This document shows positions 43,316 through 52,166 of a stretch of 64,000 nucleotides of DNA, piece by piece. Each line of letters begins with the position of its first letter. Position 1 is the first letter of the stretch. Both the position numbers and the translations under genes were made by a program. Below the pieces are notes generated by a model. That model had not been told where the DNA came from. It saw nothing but the letters and a program-made list of their open reading frames with translations, and did not search any database. This DNA is from G963708325 sp963708325 (GTDB lineage: Bacteria; Actinomycetota; Thermoleophilia; Solirubrobacterales; 70-9). The stretch lies in the NCBI GenBank assembly GCA_963708325.1, contig OY970203.1, positions 2,418,001 through 2,482,000 on the forward strand, in the 5' to 3' direction.

Positions 43316-44136
43316 TCCGGCTCGCCGTCCGCTGCCGCCCGGACGCCGCCGAGGCCGTGCTGGCGGAGCTCTCGGCGCTCGTACCGGAGGGGATCGAGGA
43401 GGACAGCGGCCCCGGATTCGTCGAGTACGCGATCTACGGCGCCCCCGGCGAGCTTCCGGCGCTGCCCGACCTGGAGGCGGTCACCGGCGACGCGCTGGTC
43501 GAGATCACCACCAGCGAGGTCCCCGACGACTGGGCGGACGCCTGGCAGGAATTCCATCGCCCGACGCTCGTCGCCGAACGGCTCTGGCTGCGGCCCTCCT
43601 GGGAGGAGCCGCGCGCCGGCACCGTGGACGTCGTGATCGATCCCGGCCGCGCGTTCGGCACCGGCGCCCACGCGACCACGCGTCTGTGCCTGGAGATGCT
43701 GGTCGGGCTCGCCGAGGCCAGCGAGGCGCGGGGAGCGCTCGCGGACCTCGGCACCGGCTCCGGTGTGCTGGCGGTGGCGGCGGCCAAGCTCGGCTGGAGG
43801 CCGGTGCGAGCCTGCGACCGCGAGGCCGCGGCCCTCGAGGCGGCGGCGGCGAACGCGACGGCCAACGGCGTCAGGGTCGAGCTCGCGCGGGTCGACGTCC
43901 GCAGCGACCCGTTCCCGTTCGCCCCCACCGTGGTGGCGAACCTGACGGCGCCGCTCCTGCTCGCCGTCGCCGGGCGCTTCGCCCAGTCGCGGCTTCCGCC
44001 ACTGCGGCTGGTCTGCTCCGGCCTGATCCCGGCCGAGGCCGACGGCGTCAGCGCCGCCTTCGCCGATGCCGGCATGGCCGAGCTGGAGCGCCGGGCGGAC
44101 GGCGAGTGGGCCGCGATATGTTTCCGCCGCCGATGA
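43312..44136 (+). CDS. prmA: Ribosomal protein L11 methyltransferase
   Basis: 274 residues. The SAM motif is ALADLGTGSGVLAVAAAKLG, preceded by the family signature DPGRAFGTGAHATTRLCLEM. An N-terminal substrate domain of about 85 residues binds L11. The motif usually NILA near the active site reads VVANLTAPLLL. TTG start overlaps the dnaJ stop. The rsmE gene that often follows prmA in this neighbourhood is absent. Confidence 0.92.
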   Translation: MIRLAVRCRPDAAEAVLAELSALVPEGIEEDSGPGFVEYAIYGAPGELPALPDLEAVTGDALVEITTSEVPDDWADAWQEFHRPTLVAERLWLRPSWEEPRAGTVDVVIDPGRAFGTGAHATTRLCLEMLVGLAEASEARGALADLGTGSGVLAVAAAKLGWRPVRACDREAAALEAAAANATANGVRVELARVDVRSDPFPFAPTVVANLTAPLLLAVAGRFAQSRLPPLRLVCSGLIPAEADGVSAAFADAGMAELERRADGEWAAICFRRR

Positions 44137-44627
44137 GCGCTGGAATCGTCACCTTCTACCTCGTCGTCAAGTTCGTTCACGTCGCGGCCGTCGTGCTCGC
44201 CTTCGGGCCGACCTTCGGCTACGCGTTCTTCCAGGGGGTGGCGGAGCGCACCAACCCTCGTGCGATTCCGGCCGTGGTCAGGGCGCAGGAGGTGACCGAT
44301 CGCTTCCTGGTCATCCCGGGAATCGTCGTTGTCGCCGCGGCCGGGATCTACATGGTGTCCGACAGCCCCGCGTTCGACTTCGGCACGCTGTTCGTGAGCG
44401 TCGGGATGATTGCCGTGATCGTCCTGTTCGTGATGGGCCTAACGTTCTTCCGCTCGATCGAGCGCAGGCTCGGCGACCTGGCCGAGCGCGACATCGCCGC
44501 CGCCGGCAGCGGGGAGGTCGAGCTGAGCGACGAGTACTGGGCCGCGTCGAAGCGCAGCGCGATCGGCGGGTCGCTGGCCGGGGTGATCGTCCTGGTGGCG
44601 GTCTTCTTCATGGTCGTCAAGCCCTGA
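44133..44627 (+). CDS. DUF2269-like four-helix membrane protein
   Basis: 164 residues with four hydrophobic segments: FYLVVKFVHVAAVVLAFGPT, FLVIPGIVVVAAAGIYMV, LFVSVGMIAVIVLFVMGLTF and IGGSLAGVIVLVAVFFMVV. Conserved-looking His in the first helix and Arg-Ala-Gln-Glu before the second match the DUF2269 layout as I recall it. Function unknown. ATGA overlap with prmA. Confidence 0.8.
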   Translation: MSAGIVTFYLVVKFVHVAAVVLAFGPTFGYAFFQGVAERTNPRAIPAVVRAQEVTDRFLVIPGIVVVAAAGIYMVSDSPAFDFGTLFVSVGMIAVIVLFVMGLTFFRSIERRLGDLAERDIAAAGSGEVELSDEYWAASKRSAIGGSLAGVIVLVAVFFMVVKP

Positions 44628-44656
44628 CGGCCGCGGCCTCCCGAGATCGCCGCTCC

Positions 44657-45460
44657 CTGCCGATCGCCGTGTTCGACTCCGGCGTCGGCGGCCTCACGGT
44701 GCTGCACGAGTGCCTCGTCTCGCTTCCCGCCGAGGACTTCGTCTACCTCGGCGACAGCGCCCGCTTCCCCTACGGCGTCCGCGACAGCGGCGACCTGCGC
44801 CGCTGCGTCGAGCGGAACACCCGATACCTGCTCGAGCGAGGTGCCAAGCTGGTCGTGATCGCCTGCAACTCGGCGACCACGGCCGGCGCCGGCGTCGCCC
44901 GGGAGATCGCCGCCGCCCAGGGCGTCGAGGTGATCGCGGTGATTGAGCCCGAGGCCGAGATCGCCGCGGCGATCACCGAGTCGGGGCGGATCGGCGTTCT
45001 CGCCACCCCGGCGACGGTCGAGGGCGGCGCCTACCGCCGCGCGCTCGGCGGCCAGGGGCGGGCGCTGCAGGTGACCGAGGTGGAGGCGCCCGACCTGGCG
45101 GCGATCATCCAGCACGGTTTTCCCTTCGACGAGGCGGTGGTGGCCAAGGCGCGCTCCTACTGCGCGCCGCTGCGAGAGGCCGACGTGGACACGGTGATCC
45201 TCGGCTGCACGCACTACCCGCTGGTGGCGCCGATGCTCCAGCGGATCCTCGGGCGCGACGTACGGCTGGTCACCGCCGGCCACGCCGTCGCCGCCACGGC
45301 GCAGCGCACCCTGGAGGCGGCGGACCTCGAGACCGCGGAGAGCGGCGAGGGCAGGTACCGCTTCCTCTGCACCGGCGACGTCGAGGCCTTTCGCGAGCTG
45401 GGGACCCGCTTCCTGCAGATGCCGCTGGGCGAGGTCGAGCACGTGGACCTCGACAGCTAG
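44657..45460 (+). CDS. murI: Glutamate racemase (probable CTG start)
   Basis: 267 residues if started at CTG 44657 (PIAVFDSGVGGLTVLHECL). Both catalytic cysteines are present, VVIACNSATTAGAG and VILGCTHYPLVAPML, plus YLGDSARFPYG. It makes D-glutamate for peptidoglycan. In frame there is no ATG, GTG or TTG between the upstream stop region and GTG 44669, which would cut into the first beta strand; CTG 44657 gives the family's normal N-terminus. Confidence 0.9.
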   Translation: MPIAVFDSGVGGLTVLHECLVSLPAEDFVYLGDSARFPYGVRDSGDLRRCVERNTRYLLERGAKLVVIACNSATTAGAGVAREIAAAQGVEVIAVIEPEAEIAAAITESGRIGVLATPATVEGGAYRRALGGQGRALQVTEVEAPDLAAIIQHGFPFDEAVVAKARSYCAPLREADVDTVILGCTHYPLVAPMLQRILGRDVRLVTAGHAVAATAQRTLEAADLETAESGEGRYRFLCTGDVEAFRELGTRFLQMPLGEVEHVDLDS

Positions 45461-45479
45461 CCACGTATGCGCGCGCGGC

Positions 45480-45485
45480 TACCCT
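45480..45485 (+). promoter_or_regulatory. -10 hexamer TACCCT of the yqeY-phoH operon, leaderless type
   Basis: TACCCT ends 7 nt before ATG 45493; no Shine-Dalgarno is seen. Confidence 0.4.
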
Positions 45486-45492
45486 TTGGACG

Positions 45493-45924
45493 ATGAGCAT
45501 CCTCGAACGCGTCCAGGCGGACAGCCGCGAGGCCTTGAAGGCGGGCGAGCGCGACCGCGCCGCCGCCCTGCGCATGGTCGTGGACGCCCTCCAGCAGGAC
45601 GCCAAGCTCGGCAAGGGCGACGAGATCGCGGTGCTGCAGCGCGAGCGAAAGAAGCGGCTCGAGGCCGCCGAGGCCTACCGCGAGGGCGGCCGAGCCGAGC
45701 AGGCGGAGTCGGAGCAGTCGGAGGCGGAGCTGATCGAGGCGTACCTGCCCGAGCAGCTAGCCGACGAGGAGCTGGCTCGCCTGGTCGAAGAGGCGGTGGC
45801 GGAGGCCGGGGCGACCGAGCCGAGGCAGATGGGCCAGGTGATGTCGGCGCTGATGCCGAAGGTGGCGGGCCGCGCCGACGGCAAGCGGGTGAGCGCCGCC
45901 GTCAAGGAGAAGCTTGGCGCGTAG
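45493..45924 (+). CDS. yqeY: GatB/YqeY-domain protein
   Basis: 143 residues, all helical: ILERVQADSREALKAGERDR, RAAALRMVVDALQQDAKLGK, then EAELIEAYLPEQLADEELA and the C-terminal MGQVMSALMPKVAGRADGKR typical of the tail domain of GatB. The stand-alone form is of uncertain role, perhaps tRNA-dependent amidation. It overlaps phoH by 11 bp. Confidence 0.9.
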   Translation: MSILERVQADSREALKAGERDRAAALRMVVDALQQDAKLGKGDEIAVLQRERKKRLEAAEAYREGGRAEQAESEQSEAELIEAYLPEQLADEELARLVEEAVAEAGATEPRQMGQVMSALMPKVAGRADGKRVSAAVKEKLGA

Positions 45925-46870
45925 GCAGCTGACCCTCGACAACGCCGTCGCGGCGGAGCTGGCCGGGTCCGAGGACGCGGTGCTGCGGGCGCTGGAGGGG
46001 CACCTCGGCTGCGACCTGTTCCTGCGCGGCAACGTGCTCACGCTCGACGGCGACCGCGGCGACATTCGCACCGCGGAGTCGGTCGTCACCGAGCTGGTCG
46101 ACCTGATCGAGCAGGGCCACGAGATCGCGCCCGGCACGATCGAGGCGGTCACCGGTGCGCTCGACGCCGACGAGAGCCCCGCGGCGATCCTCGAGGACGT
46201 GATCTGGAGCCACCGCAACACGAAGGTGGCGCCGAAGACGGTCAACCAGAAGCGCTACGTCGACTCGATCCGCGAGCACACGATCACCTTCGGGATCGGC
46301 CCCGCCGGCACCGGCAAGACCTTCCTGGCGGTGGCGATGGCGGCCGCGGCCCTGTCCGAGCGGCAGGTGGCGCGGGTGATCCTCACGCGCCCGGCGGTGG
46401 AGGCCGGCGAGCGGCTCGGCTTCCTGCCGGGCGACATCCAGGCCAAGGTCGACCCCTACCTGCGGCCGCTCTTCGACGCCCTCTACGACATGCTCGACCC
46501 CGACCGCGTCAACTCCTATTTCGACAAGGGCATCATCGAGGTGGCACCGCTGGCCTTCATGCGTGGAAGAACTCTTAATGACTCGTTCGTGATCCTCGAC
46601 GAGGCTCAGAACACAAGCCCCGAGCAGATGAAGATGTTCCTCACCAGGCTGGGCTTCAACTCGAAGATGGTGGTGACCGGCGACATCACCCAGATAGACC
46701 TGCCCCGCGACCAGCGCTCCGGCCTCGTCGTCGTGCGCGAGATCCTCGAGCAGGTTCAGGACATCTGCTTCGTCCGCTTCGGCGACCCCGACGTCGTCCG
46801 CCACAAGCTCGTGCAGCGGATCGTCGCCGCCTACGGGCGCTTCGGCGACCGCGGCGCCGACTCCGCTTGA
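45914..46870 (+). CDS. phoH: PhoH-like ATPase
   Basis: 318 residues. An N-terminal KH-like segment precedes Walker A FGIGPAGTGKTFLAVAMAAA, RPAVEAGERLGFLPGDIQAK, and Walker B SFVILDEAQNTSPEQMKMFL, then VVTGDITQIDLPRDQRSGL. In this neighbourhood it works with YbeY in RNA metabolism. Six successive codons at 46562-46579 (RGRTLN) end in A or T, against the strong G/C third-base habit of every gene here. TTG start within yqeY. Confidence 0.94.
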   Translation: MARRQLTLDNAVAAELAGSEDAVLRALEGHLGCDLFLRGNVLTLDGDRGDIRTAESVVTELVDLIEQGHEIAPGTIEAVTGALDADESPAAILEDVIWSHRNTKVAPKTVNQKRYVDSIREHTITFGIGPAGTGKTFLAVAMAAAALSERQVARVILTRPAVEAGERLGFLPGDIQAKVDPYLRPLFDALYDMLDPDRVNSYFDKGIIEVAPLAFMRGRTLNDSFVILDEAQNTSPEQMKMFLTRLGFNSKMVVTGDITQIDLPRDQRSGLVVVREILEQVQDICFVRFGDPDVVRHKLVQRIVAAYGRFGDRGADSA

Positions 46871-47316
46871 GCGCCGACCTCGGCGACGTGCCGGTCGAGC
46901 TTCGCGAGGCGGTGGGCGCGGCGCTGGCCGCCGCCGGCGTCTCCGACGGGCACGTCGGCGTCGAGCTGGTCGGCGAGGACGCGATCCGCCGGCTCAACCG
47001 CGAGCACCGCGGCCGCGACTCCGCCACCGACGTTCTCGCCTTCCCGATCGACGGCGCCGGCGAGAGCGCGGGGCCGCGCGAGCTCGGCGATGTGGTGATC
47101 TGCCCGGAGCGGGCGAGCGACGTCGTCGAGGCCGCCGTCCACGGCGTCCTGCACCTCTGCGGCTACGACCACGAGGCAGACGCGGGCGAGATGCTGGAGC
47201 TGCAGGCGCGGGTCATCAAGGCCCTGCGGGACCCCGGCCGCCCCCGCATCCGAGCAAGCTCAGATGACCGGTCGCCCTTCCGGCTCCCTGACAGCGGAGG
47301 AGGCGGCGGGCAGTGA
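46867..47316 (+). CDS. ybeY: Endoribonuclease YbeY, 16S rRNA maturation
   Basis: 149 residues. The zinc motif HGxLHLxGYDH is present (AAVHGVLHLCGYDHEADAGE), with GVELVGEDAIRRLNREHRGR and DSATDVLAFPID before it. It processes the 16S 3' end and is involved in ribosome quality control. The C-terminal 25 residues are low-complexity. TTG start with a 4-bp overlap with phoH and a 4-bp overlap with era. Confidence 0.94.
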   Translation: MSADLGDVPVELREAVGAALAAAGVSDGHVGVELVGEDAIRRLNREHRGRDSATDVLAFPIDGAGESAGPRELGDVVICPERASDVVEAAVHGVLHLCGYDHEADAGEMLELQARVIKALRDPGRPRIRASSDDRSPFRLPDSGGGGGQ

Positions 47317-48203
47317 GGTCAGGGTTCATCGGCGTCGCGGGGCGGCCGAACGTTGGCAAGTCGACGCTGGTCAACGCGCTCGTCGGAGCCCACGTCGCGA
47401 TCGTTTCCGAGCGCCCGCAGACGACGCGGCGAGCGATCCGCGGGGTCGCGACGGCCCCGGATGGCGAATCGCAGATGGTGCTGGTCGACCTACCCGGCGT
47501 GCAGCGCCCCCGCGACGTGCTCACCGAGCGGATGCAGCGACGCGTCGAGCGCGAGCTTGCCGAAGCCGACGCGGCGCTGCTGATGGTCAACGGCGAGGAG
47601 GGGATCGGGCCGGGAGACCGCTTCATCGCCGAGCGCCTGCTCGGCTCCGGCACCGGTACCCCGGTCGTCTGCGCCGTCAACAAGTGCGACCGGCTCAACA
47701 ACGCCGAAACCGCCGCCGCGCTGGCCGCGGCCGCCGAGCTGGGGGGGGTCGACGAGGTCTTCCCCGTCAGCGCCCGCAGCGGCACCGGGTTGGATGCGCT
47801 CCGGGCGCGGCTGGTCGAGCTGCTGCCGGAAGGCCCGCTGCTATACCCGCCCGAGGAGCGCAGCGACCAGTCGCGCGAGGTGCTGCTCGCCGAGCTGATT
47901 CGCGAGCAGGTGCTGCGCCGCACCCACGACGAGATCCCCCATGCCGTCGAGGTCGAGGTCACCGATGTCGAGCGCCGCGACGACGGGCTCGTCACCGTCG
48001 CCGCCCAGGTCTGGGCGGAGACCGACTCCCAGAAGGCGATCCTGATCGGCCGCGGAGGGCGGATGGTGCGCGACGTCGGCACCGCCGCCCGCCGCGAGCT
48101 TGAGCGCGAGCTGGGCGTCCGCGTTCACCTCGAGCTGCAGGTGCGCGTGCGCGCCCGCTGGCGCCGCGACGACGCCCTGCTCGACCGGATCGGGATCGAA
48201 TAG
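47313..48203 (+). CDS. era: GTPase Era
   Basis: 296 residues. G1 GVAGRPNVGKSTLVNALVG, G2 ERPQTTRRAIRG, G3 LVDLPGVQRPRD, G4 VCAVNKCDRLNN, and a C-terminal KH domain with SQKAILIGRGGRMVRDVGTA. The G3 motif is DLPG where DTPG is usual. It assists 16S rRNA maturation. GTG start overlaps ybeY. Confidence 0.95.
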   Translation: MRSGFIGVAGRPNVGKSTLVNALVGAHVAIVSERPQTTRRAIRGVATAPDGESQMVLVDLPGVQRPRDVLTERMQRRVERELAEADAALLMVNGEEGIGPGDRFIAERLLGSGTGTPVVCAVNKCDRLNNAETAAALAAAAELGGVDEVFPVSARSGTGLDALRARLVELLPEGPLLYPPEERSDQSREVLLAELIREQVLRRTHDEIPHAVEVEVTDVERRDDGLVTVAAQVWAETDSQKAILIGRGGRMVRDVGTAARRELERELGVRVHLELQVRVRARWRRDDALLDRIGIE

Positions 48204-48303
48204 GCCGTTCCGCGGCGGCAAGGTGGGCGAGCTTCGCCTGGTTCAACGAGGTGGAGGAGGCCTTCGCGGCGGCGCAGCCGGAGGCCGAGCGCGAGTAGCG
48301 CCT

Positions 48304-48345
48304 GCGAGCGCGCTCGCGCGGCCGGCACGCGGGCGACCGTACACT
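48304..48345 (+). promoter_or_regulatory. Palindrome and leaderless -10 before hisIE
   Basis: GCGAGCGCGCTCGC at 48304-48317 is a perfect 14-bp palindrome in the 149-bp gap after era and may end that transcript. TACACT at 48340-48345 ends 7 nt before ATG 48353. The rest of the gap shows no convincing gene. Confidence 0.45.
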
Positions 48346-48352
48346 GGCCGCG

Positions 48353-49000
48353 ATGTCCGGCCAGATCCGCTTCGATGACGACGGGCTCGTCCCCTGCGTG
48401 ATGCAGGACGCACGCAGCGGCGAGGTTCTGATGCACGCTTACATGAACGCGGAGGCGCTTGCGCGCACGCGCGAGACCGGGGAGGTCCACTTCTGGAGCC
48501 GCTCGCGGCAGGAGCTGTGGCACAAGGGCGAGACGTCGGGCAACGTGCAGCGCGTCGTCCAGCTGCGCTACGACTGCGACGGCGACGCGATCGTCGCCCT
48601 GGTGGAGCCGGCCGGACCCGCCTGCCACACGGGGCAGCGGGCCTGCTTCTACCGCGACCTCGACGGCAGTGCCGACCCCGCCCCCGACGCGCCCCCGGCG
48701 CCGGGCGAGCCGTCGCCGGTCGCCCACGAGGCGCCCGCGGTCCTTGAGCGCACCCTGCGGGACCGCGCCGCCGAGCGGCCAGAGGGCAGCTACACCGCCG
48801 AGCTGCTCGACGACCCGCCGAGGATCGGCGACAAGCTTCGCGAGGAGGCCGACGAGGCGGCGCGCGCTGCCGCGGGCGAGTCCGACCGCCGCGTCGTCGA
48901 GGAGGCCGCCGATGTCCTCTACCACCTCGGCGTTCTGCTCGTCTCGCGCGACGTCCCGACCGCGGCGGTGCTCGAGGAGCTGAACGCGCGGCGCCGCTGA
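48353..49000 (+). CDS. hisIE: Bifunctional phosphoribosyl-AMP cyclohydrolase / phosphoribosyl-ATP pyrophosphatase
   Basis: 215 residues. HisI domain (about 1-105): VMQDARSGEVLMHAYMNAEA, HFWSRSRQELWHKGETSGN, the metal triad DCDGDAIVALVEPAGPACH and TGQRACFYR. An Ala/Pro linker leads to the HisE domain (about 130-215): GDKLREEADEAARAAAGES and VVEEAADVLYHLGVLLVS. The fusion performs histidine steps 2 and 3. It leads the trp operon here, 12 nt before trpE. Confidence 0.95.
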   Translation: MSGQIRFDDDGLVPCVMQDARSGEVLMHAYMNAEALARTRETGEVHFWSRSRQELWHKGETSGNVQRVVQLRYDCDGDAIVALVEPAGPACHTGQRACFYRDLDGSADPAPDAPPAPGEPSPVAHEAPAVLERTLRDRAAERPEGSYTAELLDDPPRIGDKLREEADEAARAAAGESDRRVVEEAADVLYHLGVLLVSRDVPTAAVLEELNARRR

Positions 49001-49012
49001 GCGCCCCCGGCG

Positions 49013-50545
49013 ATGGGCATCTCGACCGAGCCCGAGCTGAGGCTGGAGCCCGACCTCGCCACCGCGCGCGAGCTGGCCCGGGACGCCAACGTGATCCCGA
49101 TCCGGCTGCGCTTCGTGGACGACTGCGAGACGCCCGTCTCCGCCTATCTGAAGCTGCGCGGCGAGGGACCGGCCTTCCTGCTGGAGTCGGCCGAGCAGGG
49201 AGGGCGGCTGGGGCGCTGGTCGTTCCTGGGGTTCCAGCCACGGGCGGTGCTGCGCTGGGCGGACGGCGTGCTGGCCGAGTGGGGCGGGGACGCTTTCGTC
49301 GCCAACGCCGCGCCGCGTACCAGCATCCAAGCGCCCGATCCCTACGCCGCCGTGGCCGCATACCTGGAGCGCTACCGGATTGCCGAGGCCGAGGACCTGC
49401 CGCCGTTCGCGGGCGGTGCGGTCGGCTTCTTCGGCTACGACCTGGTGCGAACGGTGGAGCCGCTGGGAGACCCCAACCCCGACCCGCTGGGGCTCCCGGA
49501 CATGGCACTGATGGTGAGCGACGTGATGCTCGCCTTCGACCACCTGCGGCACGAGCTGACGATCCTCGCCCACGCCTTCGTCGAGGAGGGCGGCGACGTC
49601 GAGGACGCCTACGTCCGCGCCGCCGAGGCGATCGCGGACGCGCGCCGCCGCCTGCGCGAGCCCGTGCCCGAGACGGCGCCGAGGCGGGCGACCGAAGCAC
49701 CGGATGTGTTCGAGTCGAACATGACCCGCGAGCAGTTCGAGTCGAACGTGGAGCGGATCGTCGAGTACATCCGCGCCGGCGACGCCTTCCAGGTGGTGCC
49801 GTCGCAGCGCTTCTCGGCGCCCGCGCCGGTGGAGGCGTTCTCGATCTACCGCGGCCTGCGCACCGTCAACCCGTCGCCGTACATGTACTTCCTCGAGTTC
49901 GGCGACTTCGAGATCGCGGGCGCCTCGCCCGAGCCGCTGGTCAAGGTGACCGGACGCCGCGTCGAGACGCGGCCGATCGCCGGCACCTACCCGCGCGGCG
50001 ACGACGAGGAGGCCGACCGCCGCCAGGCCGAGCGCTTGCTGCGCGACCCCAAGGAGCGCGCCGAGCACGTGATGCTGGTCGACCTCGGCCGCAACGACCT
50101 CGGGCGGGTGTGCGAGTACGGGAGCGTCAACGTCGACGAGCTGATGGTCGTCGAAACGTACTCCCACGTCCTGCACATCGTCAGCCAGGTCTCCGGCACC
50201 CTGCGCGAGGGTGTCACGGCGATGGACGTGCTGCGTTCAGTGCTTCCCGCGGGAACGCTCTCGGGGGCGCCGAAGGTGCGGGCGATGCAGATCATCGACG
50301 AGCTGGAGCCGCACAAGCGCGGCTCCTACGGCGGCGCGGTCGGCTATCTCTCCTACACCGGCGACCTCGACACGGCGATCCACATCCGCACGGTGGTCGT
50401 CAAGGACGGCGTCGTCCACGTCCAGGCCGGCGGCGGCACCGTCGCCGACGCCGAACCCGCCTACGAGTACAACGAGTCCGTGACAAAGGCGAAGGCGATA
50501 TTCGCCGCGGTCGAGCTGGCCGCGAGCCAACCCGACTGGCCATGA
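49013..50545 (+). CDS. trpE: Anthranilate synthase component I
   Basis: 510 residues. The feedback site LLES appears in FLLESAEQGGRLGRWSFLG, the chorismate-binding core has IEYIRAG-type IVEYIRAGDAFQVVPSQRF, RTVNPSPYMYFLEF, RPIAGTYPRGDDEEADR, MLVDLGRNDLGRVCEYGSV and SGAPKVRAMQIIDELEPHKR. It makes anthranilate from chorismate with TrpG. The regulatory LLES suggests tryptophan inhibition. ATGA overlap with trpG. Confidence 0.96.
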   Translation: MGISTEPELRLEPDLATARELARDANVIPIRLRFVDDCETPVSAYLKLRGEGPAFLLESAEQGGRLGRWSFLGFQPRAVLRWADGVLAEWGGDAFVANAAPRTSIQAPDPYAAVAAYLERYRIAEAEDLPPFAGGAVGFFGYDLVRTVEPLGDPNPDPLGLPDMALMVSDVMLAFDHLRHELTILAHAFVEEGGDVEDAYVRAAEAIADARRRLREPVPETAPRRATEAPDVFESNMTREQFESNVERIVEYIRAGDAFQVVPSQRFSAPAPVEAFSIYRGLRTVNPSPYMYFLEFGDFEIAGASPEPLVKVTGRRVETRPIAGTYPRGDDEEADRRQAERLLRDPKERAEHVMLVDLGRNDLGRVCEYGSVNVDELMVVETYSHVLHIVSQVSGTLREGVTAMDVLRSVLPAGTLSGAPKVRAMQIIDELEPHKRGSYGGAVGYLSYTGDLDTAIHIRTVVVKDGVVHVQAGGGTVADAEPAYEYNESVTKAKAIFAAVELAASQPDWP

Positions 50546-51102
50546 GGGCTCTGGTCATCGACAACTACGACTCCTTCGCCTACAACCTCGTCCAGTACCT
50601 GGGCGAGCTGGGGGCGGAGGTGGAGGTGGTCAGAAACGACCGCGCGACCGTGGACGAGCTGCTCGGGCGGGAACCCGCCCGCCTGGTCGTCTCGCCGGGG
50701 CCGTGCACGCCCGCCGACGCCGGCATCTCGGTCGAGGCGATCCGCGCCTTCGCCGAGGCCGGCACGCCGGTGCTCGGCGTCTGCCTCGGCCACCAGTCGC
50801 TGGTGGAGGCCTTCGGCGGCCGCACGATCCGCGGCGAGCCCGTGCACGGCAAGGACGCCGAGGTCGAGCACGACGGCGAGGGCGTCTACGCGGGCCTTCC
50901 CTCGCCGCTGGTCGCCGGCCGATACCACTCGCTCGTCGCCGACCCCGACCTGCCCGGCGAGCTGCGCCTCAGCGCGACGCTCGACGACGTGGTGATGGGG
51001 GTGCGCCACCGCACGCTTCCGGCCGAGGGCGTCCAGTTCCACCCCGAGTCCGTGCTGACCCCGCAGGGCAAGGCCCTGCTCGCCAACTTCCTCTCGAGCT
51101 GA
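50542..51102 (+). CDS. trpG: Anthranilate synthase component II (glutamine amidotransferase)
   Basis: 186 residues. Class I amidotransferase: VIDNYDSFAYNLVQYLGELG, the oxyanion loop VSPGPCTPADAG, the nucleophile PVLGVCLGHQSLVEAFGG, and the His/Glu pair GVQFHPESVLTPQGKALL. It supplies ammonia to TrpE; the 1-bp and 4-bp overlaps on either side mark one operon. Confidence 0.95.
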   Translation: MRALVIDNYDSFAYNLVQYLGELGAEVEVVRNDRATVDELLGREPARLVVSPGPCTPADAGISVEAIRAFAEAGTPVLGVCLGHQSLVEAFGGRTIRGEPVHGKDAEVEHDGEGVYAGLPSPLVAGRYHSLVADPDLPGELRLSATLDDVVMGVRHRTLPAEGVQFHPESVLTPQGKALLANFLSS

Positions 51103-52139
51103 TGCCCAACGAGATCCTCACCCGGGCGATCGACGCGGTCTGCGCCGGAAACCACCTCACCGCCGACCACACCTCGGCCGTGCTGACCGAGGTGATGGAG
51201 GGCCGCGCCGGCGAGGTCCAGACCGCCGCCTTCCTCGTCGCCCTGCGGGCGAAGGGGGAGACGGTTGCCGAGCTGGTCGGGCTCGCCCGCACGATGCGCG
51301 AGCTGTCGACCCCGGTGACGACGAATCGCGACGACCTCGTCGACACCGCCGGCACCGGCGGCGGCCCCTCGACGTTCAACGTCTCCACCGCGGCGGCGCT
51401 GGTCGCTGCAGGCGCCGGCTGCGCGGTCGCCAAGCACGGCAACCGTTCGGCGACCAGCCGCTCGGGGTCGGCCGACGTGCTCGAGGCGCTGGAGGTCGAG
51501 ATCGACCTCGGCCCCGAGGCAGTGGCGGAATGCATCGAGAGGGTCGGCTTCGGCTTCATGTTCGCGCCCCGCCACCACCAGGCGATGGCCCACGTCGTGC
51601 CCGTGCGAAAGGAGCTGGCCGTGCGCACGATCTTCAACTTCCTCGGCCCGCTCACCAATCCGGCCGGCGCCCGCCGCCAGCTGCTCGGCGTCTCCGACCG
51701 CCACTACCAGGAGACGATCGCCGAGGCCCTGGTTGCGCTCGGCTGCGAGCGCGCCTGGGTGGTGTCCTGCGACGACGGCATCGACGAGATCGGCCTCTCG
51801 GCCGAAACCCGCGTGGTGGAGGTGCTCGACGGCGCCACCGAGGAGCTCTTCGTCGACCCGGAGGAATGCGGCCTGGACGCCGCGCCGCTGGAGGCGATCG
51901 CCGGCGGCACCCCGGAGGAGAACGCCGCCGTGGTCCGCGGCGTGCTCGGCGGCGGGGGCGGTCCCGCCCGCGACGTCGTCCTGCTCAACGCTGGCGCCGC
52001 GATCCTGGTGGGCGGAGCGGCGGACGACCTCGCCGGGGGGATCGAGCGTGCCCGCGAGGCGATCGACTCGGGCGACGCCGCCGAGACCCTCGATTCGTTG
52101 ATCGCCACGACCGTAGAGCTGGCCTCCGCCGATGATTGA
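51102..52139 (+). CDS. trpD: Anthranilate phosphoribosyltransferase
   Basis: 345 residues. PRPP-binding glycine loop DTAGTGGGPSTFNVSTAAAL, KHGNRSATSRSGSADVLEAL, the second metal site region HHQAMAHVVPVRKELAVRTI and FNFLGPLTNPAGARRQLLGV. It makes phosphoribosyl anthranilate. ATG overlaps the trpG stop by one base. Confidence 0.95.
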   Translation: MPNEILTRAIDAVCAGNHLTADHTSAVLTEVMEGRAGEVQTAAFLVALRAKGETVAELVGLARTMRELSTPVTTNRDDLVDTAGTGGGPSTFNVSTAAALVAAGAGCAVAKHGNRSATSRSGSADVLEALEVEIDLGPEAVAECIERVGFGFMFAPRHHQAMAHVVPVRKELAVRTIFNFLGPLTNPAGARRQLLGVSDRHYQETIAEALVALGCERAWVVSCDDGIDEIGLSAETRVVEVLDGATEELFVDPEECGLDAAPLEAIAGGTPEENAAVVRGVLGGGGGPARDVVLLNAGAAILVGGAADDLAGGIERAREAIDSGDAAETLDSLIATTVELASADD

Positions 52140-52166
52140 TTCCACGGCCGTGGGATCATTCAGCTG

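Noticed and set aside
48204..48300. Short coding-like stretch after era (WASFAWFNEVEEAFAAA...)
   Set aside because: About 25 codons without a convincing start or promoter; may be a relic, but not enough to call a gene.
49013..50545. TrpE as a salvage/aminodeoxychorismate synthase
   Set aside because: The neighbouring trpG, trpD and trpC and the LLES feedback motif favour anthranilate synthase.
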